Origin: CBDCVN01 sp965223585
GTDB taxonomy: Bacteria; Deinococcota; Deinococci; Deinococcales; Trueperaceae
Assembly (NCBI GenBank): GCA_965223585.1
Contig: CBDCWW010000022.1
Span: 248,001 to 312,000, forward strand
Length of the DNA stretch: 64,000 nucleotides
Direction: 5' to 3'
Of this stretch, positions 35,673-43,188 are shown in pieces. Position 1 is the first letter of the stretch, and the number at the start of each line of letters is the position of its first letter. A program made the translations under genes and the position numbers. A model generated the notes under the pieces. It was not told the DNA's origin. It saw only the letters and a list, made by a program, of their open reading frames with translations, and made no database searches.

Positions 35673-36083
35673 TTAGTATACATTGAACCATACGTCATCG
35701 CCAGCGTTACAAGTAAAAGTGCCACTAGTCAGAGTGTACTCTGAACTCCAATTGTTTCCACCCGTACTATACTTCCAGTAAATCTTTACTTTTGTTGAGT
35801 CGTTCTTGACATGCTCGAGGTCACGGGTCTTATACTTATAACCTGCTAGTCCGGGAGCTATTTTCAATGATCCCCAAGTAGATTCAGTACGCCATGTGCC
35901 GTATGCGCCTTGATCATAATCATAGTACTTGACTCTAGTCACGTTGATTTCTTGGGCACGGTGATTCTTTACTAATATCCTAACATCTTGACAGGTGTCT
36001 CCTAAAGCGAAACTTGTACTTGCTAAACTTAAGCCTATGAAAGCGGCTCCAAGGGTGAGGGTATATCTTATAAATCTTAACAT
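35673..36083 (-). CDS. Small secreted protein, unknown function
   Basis: 136 residues. The signal peptide ends near STSFA (about 26). The mature part is about 110 residues, rich in Tyr, Trp, Lys and Thr, with beta-type composition (EINVTRVKYYDYDQGAYGTWRTESTW) and two Cys (DTCQDV and TFTCNAG) that could form one disulfide. It has its own terminator. No family is recognised with confidence. Confidence 0.65.
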   Translation of the reverse strand: MLRFIRYTLTLGAAFIGLSLASTSFALGDTCQDVRILVKNHRAQEINVTRVKYYDYDQGAYGTWRTESTWGSLKIAPGLAGYKYKTRDLEHVKNDSTKVKIYWKYSTGGNNWSSEYTLTSGTFTCNAGDDVWFNVY

Positions 36084-36351
36084 TCTAAATGTTCCTTTCG
36101 AATTTGTTATTTAGGATGATTAATCATCCTGATAAACAATTTAGTTAGGTACTCTTAACAAGCCCTTAACAAGGAACCATTTACAAAGCAGGGAAGGTTA
36201 TAGTGTGAAGTAAAATCAAACATTATGAGATTGTTTTCTATCAATAATTGCTTCCTGATGCTGTTATCTTTGATTTAGAATAATTTCTCATTGTCTAGTA
36301 AGGCAAAAATTTATCTGGATACCAAACTCTTGAGGTTAAGGTGTCTGATAG

Positions 36352-37263
36352 TTACTTATACGATAAAACCCCAGCAACATTTGACTCGAGCAGTGCAAGT
36401 ATCTCTTTTGCACCTTCTTCAAGACTAAATGATCCTTCGTAATGATCAAATTCCCATGTTACATATCTTAAATTAGAGTTTTCATGATGGTTAGTTAGCA
36501 CATAGTTTTCAAAGCAGGAACTTTCAGAAATTTTGATTTCACGAAAGGACAGTATTAGCTTATCTGGATTCTCTTTAGGTAATTCAGGCTTTTGTAATTT
36601 TTTAGATAGAAAAGAACGATAAAGGTACACAAGATCAAAATCATAGAGGTAAGACTTGCCAACAGCAAAATTAGCACTATCACATAATAAGTTTTCTATT
36701 TTTGGTAAATAATAAAAAAGAGAAAATGGCTCTGACATATTTGCTTTAATATCATAAAGCTCAATACCATAATATTCACCACCACCACCATCTATTATTG
36801 AACTTATTGTATCAGGGGATGCAAGATCATCCTCACAAACTAGAAGATCTGTGTTGTCTACAGTCTTGTAGGTTAAACAGTGTGGACCACTTAATGGAAC
36901 ATCTTGCACATATTCCCATTCATCATTGTCATTCATACGAATGAGCACGCTTTGACTAAGAATAGCAACAGCATCAGCAAAAATCCCAGTCAAAATAGCC
37001 TCATGGGCATTTGGGTTAGAGAAGCTACCAAAAGTAATGGAAAAAGGGGTGGGTCTGGAATAACACCACCCTGTAATTTTGCAAAACATAGCTACCCCTT
37101 CATCATTTAAATATTGTGTATTACCAATTTCAAAATACTTCACTTGCGATGTTGCCCAAGTTGGATATTTTTGTGACCAGCCAAAAGTAACTAGCAATAT
37201 AGAGAAAATGATCAGAAATGATTTCCTGTTTTTGCTTATTGGTATCAGAGGTAAATTAGCCAT
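36352..37263 (-). CDS. Exported protein, unknown function
   Basis: 303 residues. A hydrophobic N-terminal segment (SFLIIFSILLVTFGWSQ) looks like a signal peptide or anchor. The rest is soluble with several Cys (MFCKITGWCYS, LSGPHCLTYK, LLVCEDD, ENLLCDSANF, SSCFENYV). That suggests disulfides in the periplasm. The 268 bp upstream of 36352 up to 36083 hold no visible gene. No family is recognised. Confidence 0.6.
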   Translation of the reverse strand: MANLPLIPISKNRKSFLIIFSILLVTFGWSQKYPTWATSQVKYFEIGNTQYLNDEGVAMFCKITGWCYSRPTPFSITFGSFSNPNAHEAILTGIFADAVAILSQSVLIRMNDNDEWEYVQDVPLSGPHCLTYKTVDNTDLLVCEDDLASPDTISSIIDGGGGEYYGIELYDIKANMSEPFSLFYYLPKIENLLCDSANFAVGKSYLYDFDLVYLYRSFLSKKLQKPELPKENPDKLILSFREIKISESSCFENYVLTNHHENSNLRYVTWEFDHYEGSFSLEEGAKEILALLESNVAGVLSYK

Positions 37264-37421
37264 TTAATAACTTAACAAGCATTTCCATGAGGTACATGGA
37301 AGGGTACGTTGCCAAGATAATTTTGTTGAAGGTTGTTTGCAAGCACCTACTGGCACTCCATTTGAAGATGAGTTCTTCTAGCAACATTGCAGGAAAGGCT
37401 ATGGTGGAGCAAAGCCAACTG

Positions 37422-38057
37422 TTATGAGGTTACTTTACTATTAACCACTGCCTCTTTTATGACTGTATTTGTCATTTGCAAAGATAGCTTTTCAAGCCTA
37501 TCCAGTTCATGCTCATTACCGTTTTGGACGCCTTTGGCAAGCAGGGCTAACATACCACCATTTGTATAAGTTAAGGTTAGCTCGAGTTCACGCTTAGTTT
37601 CCTCTGATACACCAAGGTGTTCAATAACCTGCTTTACAAAAGGCGCTAGACGCTCTTCAAGCTTTTCATGCAAACCAATACCTAAATGGTAAAGAGCTAG
37701 CTTCATAAGCAGTGGTTGGCGCTTTGCAAGCTGAAACATGGTTTCAAAGTGTGGATGATTAATTAGATATTCATCTAAGTTTATTTTATCTGCTTGCAAG
37801 AGCTTAGCAAGATGTTTGCTGTCAATTTGAAGCATACTATCCTCAATAAAATTCCCAATAATGCTGGCTAAAAGCTCTTCTTTACTTTTATAGTGCAAAT
37901 AGAAAGTATTACGAGACAAGTTAGCACGCTCTGTAATATCAGTAATAGAAATTTCGTCATAGCTTTTTTCTTCAATTAAACTAATAAGTGCTTCATGCAA
38001 CCACTGCCTGCTACGACGTATACGCAAATCAGTTTCTTCATTTCGTGGTGTGTTCAT
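37422..38057 (-). CDS. TetR/AcrR-family repressor
   Basis: 211 residues with an N-terminal HTH, ISITDITERANLSRNTFYLHYKSKEELL (about 37-64), the TetR hallmark. The C-terminal helical domain binds an unknown ligand. It is divergent from the efflux operon starting at 38623. An inverted repeat AATAATAG-CTATTATT overlaps the promoter about 54 bp from its start, so it probably represses both itself and the pump. A small hairpin (37283-37301) lies after its stop. Confidence 0.9.
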   Translation of the reverse strand: MNTPRNEETDLRIRRSRQWLHEALISLIEEKSYDEISITDITERANLSRNTFYLHYKSKEELLASIIGNFIEDSMLQIDSKHLAKLLQADKINLDEYLINHPHFETMFQLAKRQPLLMKLALYHLGIGLHEKLEERLAPFVKQVIEHLGVSEETKRELELTLTYTNGGMLALLAKGVQNGNEHELDRLEKLSLQMTNTVIKEAVVNSKVTS

Positions 38058-38104
38058 ACAGTTAATCTACTTCTTAGTACTAAATATAACAGAATAAAAT
38101 ACAC

Positions 38105-38134
38105 TTGACAAATAATAGGCATTTGACTATTATT
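38105..38134 (+). promoter_or_regulatory. Promoter and TetR-type operator facing the efflux operon
   Basis: TTGACA (38105-38110), a 17-bp spacer and TATTAT (38128-38133) form a strong promoter. The perfect inverted repeat AATAATAG (38111-38118) / CTATTATT (38127-38134) lies across spacer and -10, an ideal place for the adjacent TetR-family repressor. Confidence 0.72.
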
Positions 38135-38146
38135 TTATTTGGTAAT

Positions 38147-38176
38147 GTACAAGTGCAAATTATTTTTCACTTGTAC
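38147..38176. other. 9-bp perfect inverted repeat downstream of the promoter
   Basis: GTACAAGTG (38147-38155) and CACTTGTAC (38168-38176) with a 12-base AT-rich loop. It would form a hairpin at the 5' end of the transcript from the 38105 promoter. It could be a second operator, an attenuator or an mRNA-stability element. Confidence 0.5.
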
Positions 38177-38184
38177 ACTATATA

Positions 38185-38279
38185 GAGTTGTTCCTAAGTT
38201 AAGTCTAATTTATGATGTCTGCGCCTGTGACACCATATTTTCTTGCCCAGTAAGCAAATTCTTTACAAGGGAACAACTC
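38185..38279. mobile_element. MITE-like 95-bp element with GAGTTGTTCC terminal repeats
   Basis: GAGTTGTTCC (38185-38194) and GGAACAACTC (38270-38279) are inverted ends flanked on both sides by TA (38183-38184 and 38280-38281), as for IS5/IS427-like elements. A third copy, TA plus GAGTTGTTCC, lies at 38337-38348 as a lone end. The interior has no transposase. It sits in the 565-bp gap 38058-38622 between the promoter and the first efflux gene; the remainder of that gap (38349-38608) holds nothing I can identify. Confidence 0.6.
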
Positions 38280-38622
38280 TAATGATTTTAAAAGATAAAT
38301 GAGAATACTAGTCATAAAGATTGTAAGGTATTTTAATAGAGTTGTTCCGAAATAAAATAGTGACCCAAGTATTTAACACATTGAACAAAAAATTTGAACA
38401 CTTACCAAGATTTAACTGCTGCATTATGTGTTTTGTAGACTTTGAGTTGAGCAATTGTACAGTCCAAAATGTACACAAGATTATTCAGAACAAGTCTAAA
38501 TAAATAATTCCTAAACATATTTTGAATAATATGTTCTGATGTTTTTAGTAAACTGTTTTACGGGAATGAATTATAAAACTATTGTAATAGGGCTTGCCTT
38601 TAATGCCTAAGGAGGTATTCTT

Positions 38623-39924
38623 TTGAGCAAAAAAAATAAATCTTGCTTGCACTTATTAGGGCTTATGTTTTTTTGTTTATACGTAGTAAATGCCCAAGAA
38701 TCACCCGAAAATTCTCTTGTAATTTTTCTTGAAGCAGTTAAAGACCATCCGGGTGTAAGAGCAGCTGAGGCTAACTTAAATGCTGCTGAGGTTAACTTGC
38801 GTCAAGCCTTTGATCCTATAGCTCTAGAAGCTAGTGGGGGTTATGGACGTTTGTTTATAGATGATACCCATTCTAACGCTGAGAACTTAGAGGAAAACGT
38901 TGCTCAATTTGCTGCCGATTTATCTTTTAAGCCCTTTCCCTATGGAGACACTGCTGATTTAACTACTAGTCGCAAGTTAGATATGGAAAAAATCCATTTA
39001 GATTATCGTGAAACACTAACTAACTTGGAAGTTCAAGCATTAGAAGCTGCCTCGGGTGTACAGTTAGCTCGAGAATCCCTAGCTCTAGCCAAACAAGGTT
39101 TTGAAGTTTCAGAAACAGCCCTAAAAAATACTGAAAGACGTTTTAATAAAGGAGCAGCTAATGCTCGAGAACTACGCGAGGCTGAAAAAGGTTTAGTAGA
39201 AGCACAAAAATTTCTTGATGATGCTGAAGCTGACCTAGCACTAGCCTTACTCTCTTTGGAAAGTTTGGTTGGTGATGTTGACACCCCTGATTTACCAGAG
39301 TTTTCCGAACCTTTGGGAGAACCACTTGAAGTTCTAAAGGCGCGAATAAATGTGGACTTAGCAGGTGTTAGTATTGATAGTGCTAATCGTGACCTATATC
39401 CCACAGCTCAGGCTGGTTATGATTGGAATGTCAGTGAAAATAGTAAACTTTCAACCTCTATAGACTCGCGTAATCTACAACCTAAAGTAGGTTTTAGCTA
39501 TGATGGCACTCGCTCTGACAATGGTATAGACAGCCAATTTACAGTTACTGTATCCATGAATCTTTCACCTGCTACGTTTGATAATCTTTCGTTTGCCAAT
39601 GAGCAAAAGAAAGCAGCTCAAGAGGCTTTGTCTGCTGCTATAATAAGCGCTGAGATTGAACATGCTACTCTTGTTAGTGATTTAGAACAAGCGGAGAGGC
39701 TATTACGCCTGTCTGAAGTAGAATTTAATCATTCTCAAAAGGTGTTAGAGGAAACCCAAATCCGTCAAGAGGTGGGATTAAGTATTCCTTTAGAAACCCA
39801 AGAAGCAGCTGTGGAACTTACTGAAGATAGTCTTGATTTACAATCTGCTAAACAAGAAAAGTTGAGCACGCAATTGGCCTTTTACAAATTCTATGCAATT
39901 CCCCCTTCGGAGGTCTTAAAGTAA
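38623..39924 (+). CDS. TolC-family outer-membrane efflux protein
   Basis: TTG start with AAGGAGGT upstream; 433 residues. After a signal peptide (LLGLMFFCLYVVNAQ) come two structural repeats of long coiled-coil helices (NLNAAEVNLRQ, ALKNTERRFNKGAANARELREAEKGL). Each is separated by a strand-rich segment: SGGYGRLFIDDTHSN and FAADLSFKPF in the first half; TAQAGYDWNVSENSKL and QFTVTVSMNLSP in the second. This is the TolC layout of periplasmic tunnel plus membrane barrel. It is the first gene of a five-gene efflux operon and overlaps the next start by one base. Confidence 0.88.
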   Translation: MSKKNKSCLHLLGLMFFCLYVVNAQESPENSLVIFLEAVKDHPGVRAAEANLNAAEVNLRQAFDPIALEASGGYGRLFIDDTHSNAENLEENVAQFAADLSFKPFPYGDTADLTTSRKLDMEKIHLDYRETLTNLEVQALEAASGVQLARESLALAKQGFEVSETALKNTERRFNKGAANARELREAEKGLVEAQKFLDDAEADLALALLSLESLVGDVDTPDLPEFSEPLGEPLEVLKARINVDLAGVSIDSANRDLYPTAQAGYDWNVSENSKLSTSIDSRNLQPKVGFSYDGTRSDNGIDSQFTVTVSMNLSPATFDNLSFANEQKKAAQEALSAAIISAEIEHATLVSDLEQAERLLRLSEVEFNHSQKVLEETQIRQEVGLSIPLETQEAAVELTEDSLDLQSAKQEKLSTQLAFYKFYAIPPSEVLK

Positions 39925-40949
39925 TGAATAAGTTTATTTTTTTGTTTATCTTGCTAATTATATCTTTTTCTGAAGCGCTTAGTTTTGAAGAAGTCTTGTC
40001 TTATGCTTTACAACGTCCTGACGTTATAAATGCCAGAATAGAACTTCAAGATGCTGAATCTAATTTTCACCGTGTTAGCATTGACCCCTTAGCAGTTAGG
40101 CCCGATAAGTTGGCAGCTGAGCAGAGGCTCGAGCTAGCAAGAGCAGATCTTACTGAGAAAAATTATGCCGCTATTAAAGAAATAGCTCAAGCTTATACCG
40201 ACGTACTAAACGCTCGTGACCAAGTGAACTTAGCGAAAAAAGCAGTAGCATTAAGTCAACAATCTTTGCGTATTGCTGAAATTCGGGTAGCAAATGGTAG
40301 TATTCCACGTTTAGACTTAGAAGATGCCCAAGTAGACTTGAGTGATTCTCAAAAAGACCTACAAGCTGCTCAAGGTGGTTTGGAGGTGGCTGAACAAAAC
40401 TTGAAAGGTATTTTAGGTGGTGGGGTAGACATTAGTGTACTTAGCCCTATAGCAGATAGTTATTTAGTGTTACCCACTTTAGAGCAGGCTCTAGCAGCTT
40501 ATGCTGGTCACCCTGATCTTCTGGAAGCTAGGCACGGTTTGGAATCAGCTGAAATGCAAGTAGATATTCTTGATCCTTCTTATACCCCTCGCTCACAAAT
40601 TGACGATGCTAGAAGTCAACTTGATAATGCCCGTGAAAGTGTTCAAGAAGCCCAAAGAGGCTACGATGTGCAAGTGCGTAATTTTCACTCTCAGGCCGAT
40701 AATGCTCGCTCAGCCTATGATGTAGCCCGTTCCAACCTAGCTAACGAAACTGAACGTTTGAGTACTCAGCGCCAACGATTAGATGGTGGCATAATCTCTG
40801 AAATAGATTTTTCTCAAGCAGAACTAAACTTTCAAAGTGCTCAAAATGACCTTAATAAAGCTCGCCATGATTACTTAGTTGCACTGCTTGATTTACAAGA
40901 GGGAGCTATGTTGAGCATAACAGAGGTTGTAACAACAAATATACCCTAA
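39924..40949 (+). CDS. TolC-like coiled-coil protein apparently lacking the beta-barrel strands
   Basis: 341 residues with signal peptide KFIFLFILLIISFSEA. Helical hairpin repeats are TolC-like (QVNLAKKAVALSQQSLRIAEIRVANGSIPRLDLEDAQVDL and the later AYDVARSNLANETERLSTQRQRLDGG). Where TolC proteins carry barrel strands, this one has only short linkers: VSIDPLAVRPDKLAAEQ in the first half and ILDPSYTPRSQIDDARS in the second. It is about 90 residues shorter than its neighbour. Predicted form: a soluble periplasmic tunnel-like coiled coil. Overlaps the flanking genes by one base each. Confidence 0.78.
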   Translation: MNKFIFLFILLIISFSEALSFEEVLSYALQRPDVINARIELQDAESNFHRVSIDPLAVRPDKLAAEQRLELARADLTEKNYAAIKEIAQAYTDVLNARDQVNLAKKAVALSQQSLRIAEIRVANGSIPRLDLEDAQVDLSDSQKDLQAAQGGLEVAEQNLKGILGGGVDISVLSPIADSYLVLPTLEQALAAYAGHPDLLEARHGLESAEMQVDILDPSYTPRSQIDDARSQLDNARESVQEAQRGYDVQVRNFHSQADNARSAYDVARSNLANETERLSTQRQRLDGGIISEIDFSQAELNFQSAQNDLNKARHDYLVALLDLQEGAMLSITEVVTTNIP

Positions 40950-41935
40950 TGAAAGATCTAGTTTGCCTTTTTATTTGCCGCTATATTTTTGCTATAGCTG
41001 TTTTTGGTGTGCTAGTTACTTTTGGCTCGGGTCAAGATTTCCCTCTGGACACGGATAACGAGGGAGATTTAAGTGTTTCTTCTGTGTTTGGTATAGCAAT
41101 TTTTGCTCCTAGTGAGGATCTTTTTAAGGTGCAAAAGTTTGTTAAAGAGGAGGTTAAACCAGCTATTCAGGCTATTAGGGGAGTAGCAAAGGTTTCTATT
41201 CCTTGCGAAATAAAGCGTGAAGTACATGTTCTTTTAGACCCTTTACTTCTAGAGGCTTACGGTTTATCTCTGAGCCAAGTTGCTAGCATAATAGGTACTG
41301 CTACAGATGTCTCAACAAATTCTTTAGACTTTTATGCTAATCGGGCTCTAACAACTGATGGTAACGAACCTCAATTTTTAGAAGAAGTTGGGGAGATAGT
41401 TATTGATAGTGAGTATGGTTTGCGCGTTAGTGATGTGGGTGAAGTAAGTAGCACTTCAGTTGGTTTGGCGTTTTCTATGAAATTTAATGGTGATCCAGCA
41501 GTGCTCTTAGAGGTACAAAAACTAAGTGATAGCAACATCATAAAAATAGTTGCTGAGGTAGAAAAAAAACTCAAAAACATTAAGACTCCTGATGGCTATG
41601 AGATGCAAGTAGTGTCAACTACTGTTTGTCACAGTGTGGCAACTGACTCTAGTGATTTGATATATGAAGAAACTTTCTTAGTTGATCAAGCTAGACTTGT
41701 TGGAACTGGTTTAAGTGTTAACGATGTTTTCGATGCTATCAAGCTTTATACAGTAGGTATTGAAAATGGTGAGATACTTAATAATGGTGAAATAATTCCT
41801 ATAGTTACCAAAATCCATCCCCTTTTTATACAAGATGAGCAGGCGTTTTTGAACCTGCCTATATATGCACCTAGTTTACAAGGTAACTTACCATTAGGCC
41901 AGTTAGGCAGTTTTAAAGTACGTGTTGATCAATAA
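40949..41935 (+). CDS. Reduced RND-like protein: porter/docking segments without the membrane bundle
   Basis: 328 residues that align in pieces with the full pump at 43188-46472. Residues 1-27 keep a TM1-like anchor. The protein then skips to the PN2/docking region (GIAIFAPSEDLFKVQKFV, GVAKVSIPCEIKREVHVLLDP, up to the TPDGYEMQV block). It skips again over all of TM2 to TM7 to a PC-type docking region (LVGTGLSVNDVFDAI, IPIVTKIHPLFIQDEQAFLNLPIYAPS) and ends at LGQLGSF. TM4 with its proton-relay Asp pair is absent. The frame is open and the one-base overlap with its upstream neighbour is kept, so it looks maintained rather than decaying. Confidence 0.8.
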   Translation: MKDLVCLFICRYIFAIAVFGVLVTFGSGQDFPLDTDNEGDLSVSSVFGIAIFAPSEDLFKVQKFVKEEVKPAIQAIRGVAKVSIPCEIKREVHVLLDPLLLEAYGLSLSQVASIIGTATDVSTNSLDFYANRALTTDGNEPQFLEEVGEIVIDSEYGLRVSDVGEVSSTSVGLAFSMKFNGDPAVLLEVQKLSDSNIIKIVAEVEKKLKNIKTPDGYEMQVVSTTVCHSVATDSSDLIYEETFLVDQARLVGTGLSVNDVFDAIKLYTVGIENGEILNNGEIIPIVTKIHPLFIQDEQAFLNLPIYAPSLQGNLPLGQLGSFKVRVDQ

Positions 41936-41952
41936 AGTTAAGGAGTGAATAA

Positions 41953-43188
41953 ATGTCAAATTCAAGGATCAAATTTCGGTGTTGGTTGGCTTTCTTATTA
42001 GTTCTATCATTTGCCTATGCTCAAGATGGAATCCCTAATGACATACGTGATTTTGAAGGTGAAACCACTCGTCGTGTCCGTGCTATACTGGCAGAAAAAG
42101 GTGTTCTCTCTACTACTCGTAATACTTCTGTAACCATTGAACCAGCTCAAGAAAGCATAGTAGGAGTGGGTTCAGCTGGTTTTGTAGCTGATATACTCTA
42201 CCGCGAAGGTGCTAAGATAGAAAAAGATACAGTAGTAGTACAAATTGATGACAAGGACTTAAGACTAGCTTTAGAGGATGCTCGTATAGCTCTTGAAAGT
42301 GCTCGTATTGATTTACAATCTGCTGAGCGCTCGAGCCAAGAAAACCTAGGCCAATCCAATACTCAAGTGCGCCTTACCCAAACTAATCTGCAGCTAGCCC
42401 AAAACGAGTACAGAGAAGGGCAAGCACTCTATGAAGCTGGTGGCATATCTGCTAATGAACTATCAAAACTTAAAGCAGCTTTGGAAGATGCAGAACTTAA
42501 TCATCAGCAAGCTCAGGATAATGCTGCTCAAGCCAAAAGAGTCGGTAGCGAAGATCTTGCCCTTTTGCGCTTAAAAGTACAGTCAGCACAAAATAGCTTA
42601 GCCCAAGCTCAAAAGGATTTAGATGATGCTAAAGTGACAGCCCCTTTTACCGGTGAAATTGCCGAAATGTTTGTTGAGCAAGGTGAGTATTTAGGGGTGG
42701 GAGATCAAGTATTTCGTTTAGTAAGTAGCGAAAACCAGCTTGCTAAGTTTAGTGTTCCTCCTGAAGATGCCGATTATTTGGTAGAGCAAGGACTCATCTG
42801 GATTGACTATGAAGATCTTGACTACGGTGCTCAAATCCAACGCTTTAACACAGTCCCCGGTGCTTCACGTTTAGTAGAGATAACTGCTCAGCTTTACAAA
42901 TCAAAGGAACGCATACCCACAGGAACTATAACCCTATTAAAATATGAGCTGGTTTTAGGTGAGGGAATAAGTTTGCCTGCTGGTGCTGTACAAACTAGTG
43001 AAGGTGAGGACTTTGTTTTTGTAGTAGAAAATGATATAGCTAAGCATCAAGTAGTTACCACCATTGCTGAAGCAGCAGGTGAAGTAATAGTTGAGGGCAT
43101 AGAAGAAAACACTTTAATAGTTTTTCCTGTACCCTCTGATTTAACTGATGATACTCCGTTAGAAATAGTTGCAATAGGTTTACCTTAG
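41953..43188 (+). CDS. RND-type membrane-fusion (periplasmic adaptor) protein
   Basis: 411 residues with a signal peptide (CWLAFLLVLSFAYAQ). The biotinyl-lipoyl halves are GFVADILYREGAKIEKDTVVVQID and AKVTAPFTGEIAEMFVEQGEYLGVGD. Between them lies a long coiled-coil hairpin (about 105-220). Beta-barrel and membrane-proximal domains follow. It bridges the RND pump and TolC. It overlaps the pump start by one base. Confidence 0.9.
   Translation: MSNSRIKFRCWLAFLLVLSFAYAQDGIPNDIRDFEGETTRRVRAILAEKGVLSTTRNTSVTIEPAQESIVGVGSAGFVADILYREGAKIEKDTVVVQIDDKDLRLALEDARIALESARIDLQSAERSSQENLGQSNTQVRLTQTNLQLAQNEYREGQALYEAGGISANELSKLKAALEDAELNHQQAQDNAAQAKRVGSEDLALLRLKVQSAQNSLAQAQKDLDDAKVTAPFTGEIAEMFVEQGEYLGVGDQVFRLVSSENQLAKFSVPPEDADYLVEQGLIWIDYEDLDYGAQIQRFNTVPGASRLVEITAQLYKSKERIPTGTITLLKYELVLGEGISLPAGAVQTSEGEDFVFVVENDIAKHQVVTTIAEAAGEVIVEGIEENTLIVFPVPSDLTDDTPLEIVAIGLP

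Noticed and set aside
38203..38281. A short minus-strand frame (FAYWARKYGV) resembling the end of a DUF3606-type protein inside the MITE-like element
   Set aside because: Too short, no start codon, and it uses the terminal repeat as coding sequence; likely chance or a relic.
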